From the NCBI GenBank assembly GCA_009782175.1, contig WRKR01000010.1:1-64000 (forward strand): 64,000 bases of DNA. Direction: 5' to 3'. A model generated the notes under the pieces. The model was not told where the DNA came from. It was given only the letters and a program-made list of their open reading frames with translations, and searched no databases. Position 1 is the stretch's first letter. Each line of letters begins with the position of its first letter. Shown piece after piece: positions 61,301 to 64,000 of the stretch. This stretch comes from Cystobacterineae bacterium (lineage in GTDB: Bacteria; Myxococcota; Myxococcia; Myxococcales; Myxococcaceae). Position numbers and translations under genes: made by a program.

Positions 61301-64000
61301 GTAGCGCACTCCGTCCAAAGCCGCGCGGCTTCTTGAGCGTCACCACTGCTTTCTGCCATTCTCGCCATCTGCTCCAATGCATAGGCTGCCTCGGGGCTGC
61401 TTGGCGCCACCTCAATGGCCGCTTGCAAACGCTGTACAGCCGGCATTCTCTGGGACAAATCCAAAAGCTGTTGTGCACTTTGGAAATAAAATAGGGCTGC
61501 CTCGCGAATGCGGCCTGCTTCACCCAAAGCTTGTGCACGTTTGTTCCAAAACTCAGCCAACTCAGCATAGGCAGCTTGGCTGCGCAACATGGCCTCCAGC
61601 TTGCCAGCCAACTCATCATCAAGGCGCCGGTGCACAAAAGCCTCTGAATAACACTGCAAAGCAGTCTCCTTGTCCCCCAGCCCTTCATAAGCCTTCCCCA
61701 ATTGCGCACGTATTTTGGCAATTTGCTCCGGCTGGTTGGTTGAAGAAGGGAGTGCAAGCCATGTCTCCAAAGCTTCCTTGGCCACATCCGCTCGCTCGCA
61801 CCTCCACGCCAACTCAACAAGCTCTGAAAGGCTGCCGGGCTCCTTCGTCCACAAAGCCACCTTCTGCAATGCTTCCAAGGCTTCTTTCTTTCGGCCCAGC
61901 CTTGCTTCAAAAACAGAAGCCAACTCTCGGAAAGCCTGCGTCGCCATGGGTTTGTCACCCTGGCGAAGCGCAATGGCGCCACGCTTCTCCAAAACGGTGA
62001 CAAGTGCAGGCATGTCATGTTGCAAACGGAGCAAATGACTGAGCTCTCCAAGCAACACCACATCCTCAGGCTCTTCTTGAAGCACCGCATTTAAAGAAGC
62101 AATGGCCAAAGGAAAATCCCCCACGGCTTTTGCGGATATGGCCAAGCGTCGGTGCAGCAATACCTTCCTGTGTGCGTCTGTCTCTTGCAACACCAACCCC
62201 TTAAGCACCTTGCAAACCAACGCACCGTTTTGCATTAGCTCGGCAAGCGACAATAAAGCCTCCAGGGTGGGGCGATGCGTCGGCGTGGCCTCAAACGCTG
62301 TTAAAAGCAGCTTGAGGGCATGCTCGGGTTTGCTCAACGGACCTCGATAAAGCTCTGCTGCTTCCAGCAAAAGCTCCGTCTTCTTCTGAGGAATGTTGAC
62401 GAAGGGGGCAGCGCGCTCACATATGTCGGCAAGCTCTGCCAACTTGCCGGCATTGCGGAACTTCGGCAACAACTCTTCAAGCAAAGACAAGTCCGAGGGC
62501 TCCAAAAAGAGTGCTGCCTCCAAATGGGTTTGCGCAAGCAGCGGGTTTTCCATTCTCGTCTGATAAAGGTGTGCCAATGCATGGTGTGCATGCGAAGCAA
62601 TTTTTTGGTTTTCCTTGGATTTAGGCAAAGAGCCCACCAACTCAATGGCCTGCTGAAATGAGGTTAGGGCTTCTGGCAAATGCCCCAAAACCTCGGCTAC
62701 GCGCCCTTGGCTTAACAAGGCCTCTGCGGAATGTGGCAAAAGCGAAGCCGCCTCACGGTAGCGAAGCAAGGCGTTTTCAGGCTGCTTTAAACCTTCTTCC
62801 CAAACTTTTCCTGCCCACATGTTGGCTTTTCCCACAAGTGGAATGTCATGGCGCAACAAGGCCACTTGCCGAAGTCTGTCCAAAGTTTTGAGCGCTCTTA
62901 GGTGCTCATCTCCCTGGAAACACAATTGCCCAAGGTGCAACAGGGCTTCGGGGTGGTCTGGCAAAATGCGAAGCGCAGCCTCACAATGCAGCCTGGCTCC
63001 AGCCAACTCCTCTGAGGACATGGCGCAAAGCCTGGCCAGGTGCGTATGCGCATGCGCCACTTCCATGTTGTCGCGCGAAAGCGCTGCAAGGCGCCTATAG
63101 GCGCGTATGGCGCCGGCCCTGTCTCTTGCTTTGTCGCAAGACTCTGCCAAAGCCCTCAACGAAGGCACATGGTCCGGCCGAATTCCCAAGGCTTCATGCA
63201 AAGCAGCAACAGCTATTTGCGGCGCCTGCTCTCTGCATATGCGCACAGCAGCCGTTGCTGCAAAAAAAGCCGAAGTCTCTTCTTGGTTTTTTCGAGCCAA
63301 CTGGCAAAGCTTCAAAAAGCATTCTCCTGCCTTGGCAGCCTCTCCGCGTTTTTCGTGGATGATGGCTTCTATCCACAAAGGCACTGCTGACTGAGGCCTT
63401 CGGCGAAGCAGCACCTGCGTCAAGTCCAAAGCAAACTCATGCGCCTGGGTTTCAGTGAGCATTAAGCTCAACAACCGCTCCACCGCAAAGGGGTGTGCCT
63501 CCATCGCCTCGCCTAATTTCAAATAGGCATTGCGCGCCTCATCCAACTGGCCTCTTGCCAACAACTGCTCCGCATCAGCAAAGGCACGCGCACCTTCGAG
63601 GTTTAACAACAAGGACTCATCCGGCAACATCAACGGAGGCATTCCCCCTGCTGAAAACTTCAGACGAATTCCCTTGGCGTCCACGCTGGCCTCCGCCAAA
63701 CGGGCCATCTCCAATGAAGGAATTCTATAGCCCCGGGAAACCGCCGCCCTCTCCACCAAACTGGGCAAAATGCGCGTCGTAAACCCATGTACACCCTGAA
63801 GGCGGACTTCAGGCAATATGCCGGAAGCCCCCAAAACCTCTACCAACTGCACCGCCAAACGCGACACCGGCATGGCCGCATAGGCATAGAGACGAAAGTC
63901 ATAAAAATAGACAGCCAACGTCTCCCCATCCCCGTCAAAGGCCATTTTCAAAGTGAAAGGGGCTAAGTTATATAAGCCTTGCCCCTCAATAAAACCATTG
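55327..64000 (-). CDS. Giant TPR-repeat protein (N-terminus beyond window)
   Basis: At least 2874 residues, nearly all helical tetratricopeptide-like repeats (for example ARLHCEAALRILPDHPEALL and ALTSFQQAIELVGSLP). The first ATG in the window is at 63945 (TTG 63951), without a ribosome site. The same frame stays open to the right edge and reads GFIEGQGLYNLAPFTLKM just before it, so the gene probably begins outside. Near residues 2530-2595 lies an 8-residue Ala/Glu repeat. The last 300 residues look like a separate globular domain. No signal peptide is seen. It is probably a large scaffold of unknown partner. Confidence 0.85.
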   Translation of the reverse strand, partial: NGFIEGQGLYNLAPFTLKMAFDGDGETLAVYFYDFRLYAYAAMPVSRLAVQLVEVLGASGILPEVRLQGVHGFTTRILPSLVERAAVSRGYRIPSLEMARLAEASVDAKGIRLKFSAGGMPPLMLPDESLLLNLEGARAFADAEQLLARGQLDEARNAYLKLGEAMEAHPFAVERLLSLMLTETQAHEFALDLTQVLLRRRPQSAVPLWIEAIIHEKRGEAAKAGECFLKLCQLARKNQEETSAFFAATAAVRICREQAPQIAVAALHEALGIRPDHVPSLRALAESCDKARDRAGAIRAYRRLAALSRDNMEVAHAHTHLARLCAMSSEELAGARLHCEAALRILPDHPEALLHLGQLCFQGDEHLRALKTLDRLRQVALLRHDIPLVGKANMWAGKVWEEGLKQPENALLRYREAASLLPHSAEALLSQGRVAEVLGHLPEALTSFQQAIELVGSLPKSKENQKIASHAHHALAHLYQTRMENPLLAQTHLEAALFLEPSDLSLLEELLPKFRNAGKLAELADICERAAPFVNIPQKKTELLLEAAELYRGPLSKPEHALKLLLTAFEATPTHRPTLEALLSLAELMQNGALVCKVLKGLVLQETDAHRKVLLHRRLAISAKAVGDFPLAIASLNAVLQEEPEDVVLLGELSHLLRLQHDMPALVTVLEKRGAIALRQGDKPMATQAFRELASVFEARLGRKKEALEALQKVALWTKEPGSLSELVELAWRCERADVAKEALETWLALPSSTNQPEQIAKIRAQLGKAYEGLGDKETALQCYSEAFVHRRLDDELAGKLEAMLRSQAAYAELAEFWNKRAQALGEAGRIREAALFYFQSAQQLLDLSQRMPAVQRLQAAIEVAPSSPEAAYALEQMARMAESSGDAQEAARLWTECATHTVEPKRAAESYWAAAQLKVGEPEEVELLTKAIACNGLLLAARLRRSLLTEKVEPAVALDDCEILLSATEQEQVSLSIDRVEVARRAAFCAHALAQSKRAAEWVKMCLPHVSQDIELLRMAVLLFQTTEDVSAEVECLEKLWPLVPQEESKAIRRKYIEASLSLGVQASIVELLRQAFSEETEDAWAPQLLWKYARNGAAAPEKILWLEALIHCSVKEQKASWFWERANLYMAMGDFAKAKEDLRQAKFLFAVPSVELLVHLAGIECELGAFDEELACWRQAVETGISDEAALQKAAGRVVALAKMPEAAWSVQAWELALQLPIAEAVRSQAWMCLAQKKLEEGDVVAAEEAFAKAAQQGPNALRVEALLARAGSLETRGMLAEASQVFDEVLALSPSNETALEGYKRCLREVGDFEGLSEVLSAEALRAPKAGAALLYEELARVYLEKLNWLAPAEAALRRAIVLGNPSQPLRVTLAELLAKKNELQEAIGFLEAAAKNTPPVQAASLLRYAAKWAQQLSDDGRELHLLREAQKLHPAEGEELSRFARLLYFKGAIEEALPVVRQWAEALDAAAFPEESQQAKLYLADVLETAGKPEEAKLVLEDILSSSPQCLPALNKMVALLSAQNAEAGMLFWLKHFEEQPMGESFFGQTLAFARQAFLELKNTSLGESLFLLAEKTAENLQSLQEEHVALLRPLNQPELVSKHLNKLALLRLGAGDIQGALEAWEEELGAQELLGNIHEVLRTLQAMAELCEDEGRHQEAAEVYIRQARLVMEKQGGWQEALGHLEAAWRLSPQWAVANLGREITQKMEQAKTRVLWLLRCIGSTPERQEKAKSLVALADTYQELGNFSEQQEALKTALKLQPRFELAEQRLLAFLESQNRQEEMAAYFETLASTSVEGERAALLMRAAEIWEKQPACEAQAISALLAARVAAPEDMHLLLCVADKLHTLKQHNEAAELDKLLLERSPLHAVFERYCSFLREQGEWLSLAKLLARRAGVEPSEQGLVRFLEAADIFEQWGEQEEAVQCEQLAFEICPQDDRAFLRLKKRFEQNPLKLSTLLAERAEHSEEEEALSLLRERASVLMKAGDWEGAAFAYDLLLERVPNDLEGLHARAELAFQSGGAKAAQPFDRRLLHLGNSGLSVEDQARLWFRVSQAAMESQAFIDAEEALKQVWQLVPESDFGTAALSGLAEVYAIQRDIENLYHVRLVIAQRAQGEEAFSLLDAASKIEGLKDKGLAALQLLFDLNSTDEVIFNRTVTTLSEMGMLEEELHLRERYAHSVSGERGAQALIEAALLIQDNFGRSLSLLDKALALDDQNLAALQAKARLSRQNGDWVSLGEVLPVLTQRSPEELLPEIYQAWMELGEKKESLEDMDGAIAAFEFLSEKGGEELSLKALEGLERIWKKRGNIRGLSQIWLRRAEKATGEAAAKLLLEAAQGFQNSGAFEEALSAASASLALRPTTKGWLLIAQVNRSLKHFAQAANAWKSAADMVGGDLKARWWLHAADAMEQAGDLDGAFQQLSQTRKEFPNTLPDNLWTQRMLRLATAFFENNHFHQASEIVSQFADHPEMQKLRVQLNFEKFSAELPTGQPTQPVEDAYRARNITDKMQSLMEATQFPEDESAEFFGDELTQSFANELVQAVEEDLAQAAESGLAQAAEGDLAPVVEGDLAQAVESGLAQAAEGDLARTDLDETQPTTDRLTQFIAGKLSNAIASEETALILDYGWKFLEARENPPLVLTKQLSDFCEKALSPEMKDLYVAAQINLLKENWEEVEAWKALSLVFHEREEGKFSSWTYELAAVLNSSMEPAAMLLGAPIKYSAVLPAPEDALLLTESSLPKTYQILRNVVLQLGGKELVLVMDTRGGVEAWLATGNVLVFGQEALTRFGLAELGYLTALALVLSGRRDLATESETWVSVVQEAFKAYPSLMAAARVLVALEGAHAEIDFNAFGERLKTSAAFKGIVNHILEALGQWSFSQKSTS
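56210..56380. repeat. 24-bp tandem repeat inside the TPR gene
   Basis: About six recognisable 24-bp units encode an 8-residue repeat of the type EGDLAQAA / ESGLAQAV, with two more degenerate units beyond them. The unit is a multiple of three. The repeat sits between the TPR array and the C-terminal domain and would form a flexible or helical acidic linker. Confidence 0.85.

Overview
The window reads as chromosomal DNA from a Gram-negative bacterium of the former Deltaproteobacteria, most like Myxococcota or Bradymonadota. Supporting points are lpxC (lipid A synthesis), many predicted lipoproteins including a short Cys-rich one, FHA and giant TPR proteins, a degenerate Ser/Thr kinase, DUF3467, a bifunctional Rel enzyme, a zinc-type S18 protein, and HflX with the long N-terminal extension. 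No ribosomal RNA, phage, transposase or CRISPR array was seen. The species cannot be named from the sequence alone.

Layout. 1-2190: partial dispersed repeat, lpdA on the minus strand, a small TTG-start membrane peptide, and an AT-rich 28-bp tandem repeat. 2231-6833 (+): thiO, an HD-GYP response regulator, moaA and tyrS, tightly packed. 6854-15091 (-): pyrF with a SurA/DsbA-type lipoprotein, lpxC, ruvB-ruvA-ruvC-yebC, and rel. 15179-16926 (+): two double-FHA proteins. 17029-18893: dksA (-), a diadenylate cyclase (+) and a PHA-system protein (+). 19137-27000 (-): tRNA-Pro(GGG), ihfA, pheT, pheS and a Sel1-repeat lipoprotein of about 1270 residues. 27258-30254 (+): a ribbon-helix-helix protein, then rpsF-rpsR-rplI-dnaB. 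30259-37835 (-): an M20 peptidase, a membrane protein, DUF3467, a Cys-rich lipoprotein, hypE-hypD-hypC, argB and a DUF218 protein. 38010-48122 (+): hflX, then nuoE-F-J-K-L-M-N. 48123-50191: minisatellites, a pseudokinase, dispersed repeats and a candidate structured RNA. 50192-53263 (+): an OPT transporter and a lipoprotein. 53311-64000 (-): a VanX-like dipeptidase, queC, a lipoprotein, and a giant TPR protein that runs off the right edge.

How the genes work together. Many neighbours overlap by 4 bp (ATGA/GTGA), showing translationally coupled operons: ruvC/ruvA; hypC/hypD/hypE; nuoE/F/J and nuoL/M/N; ddpX/queC/lipoprotein; regulator/moaA. The nuo block encodes the NADH-input subunits E and F plus membrane subunits J-N, but not A-D, G, H or I, so complex I must be completed from elsewhere. 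Stress signalling is concentrated at 12.8-18.4 kb: Rel for (p)ppGpp, DksA as its polymerase partner, and a c-di-AMP synthase.

The most unusual signals lie outside ordinary genes. One is a MITE-like family of dispersed repeats whose hairpins show compensatory base changes, including a G-C / G.U / A-U series at one pair. Another is a minus-strand structured RNA candidate with its own terminator-like hairpin. A third is an abundance of short tandem repeats, both between genes and as in-frame tails or inserts in conserved enzymes (RuvC, HypC, the TPR giant).
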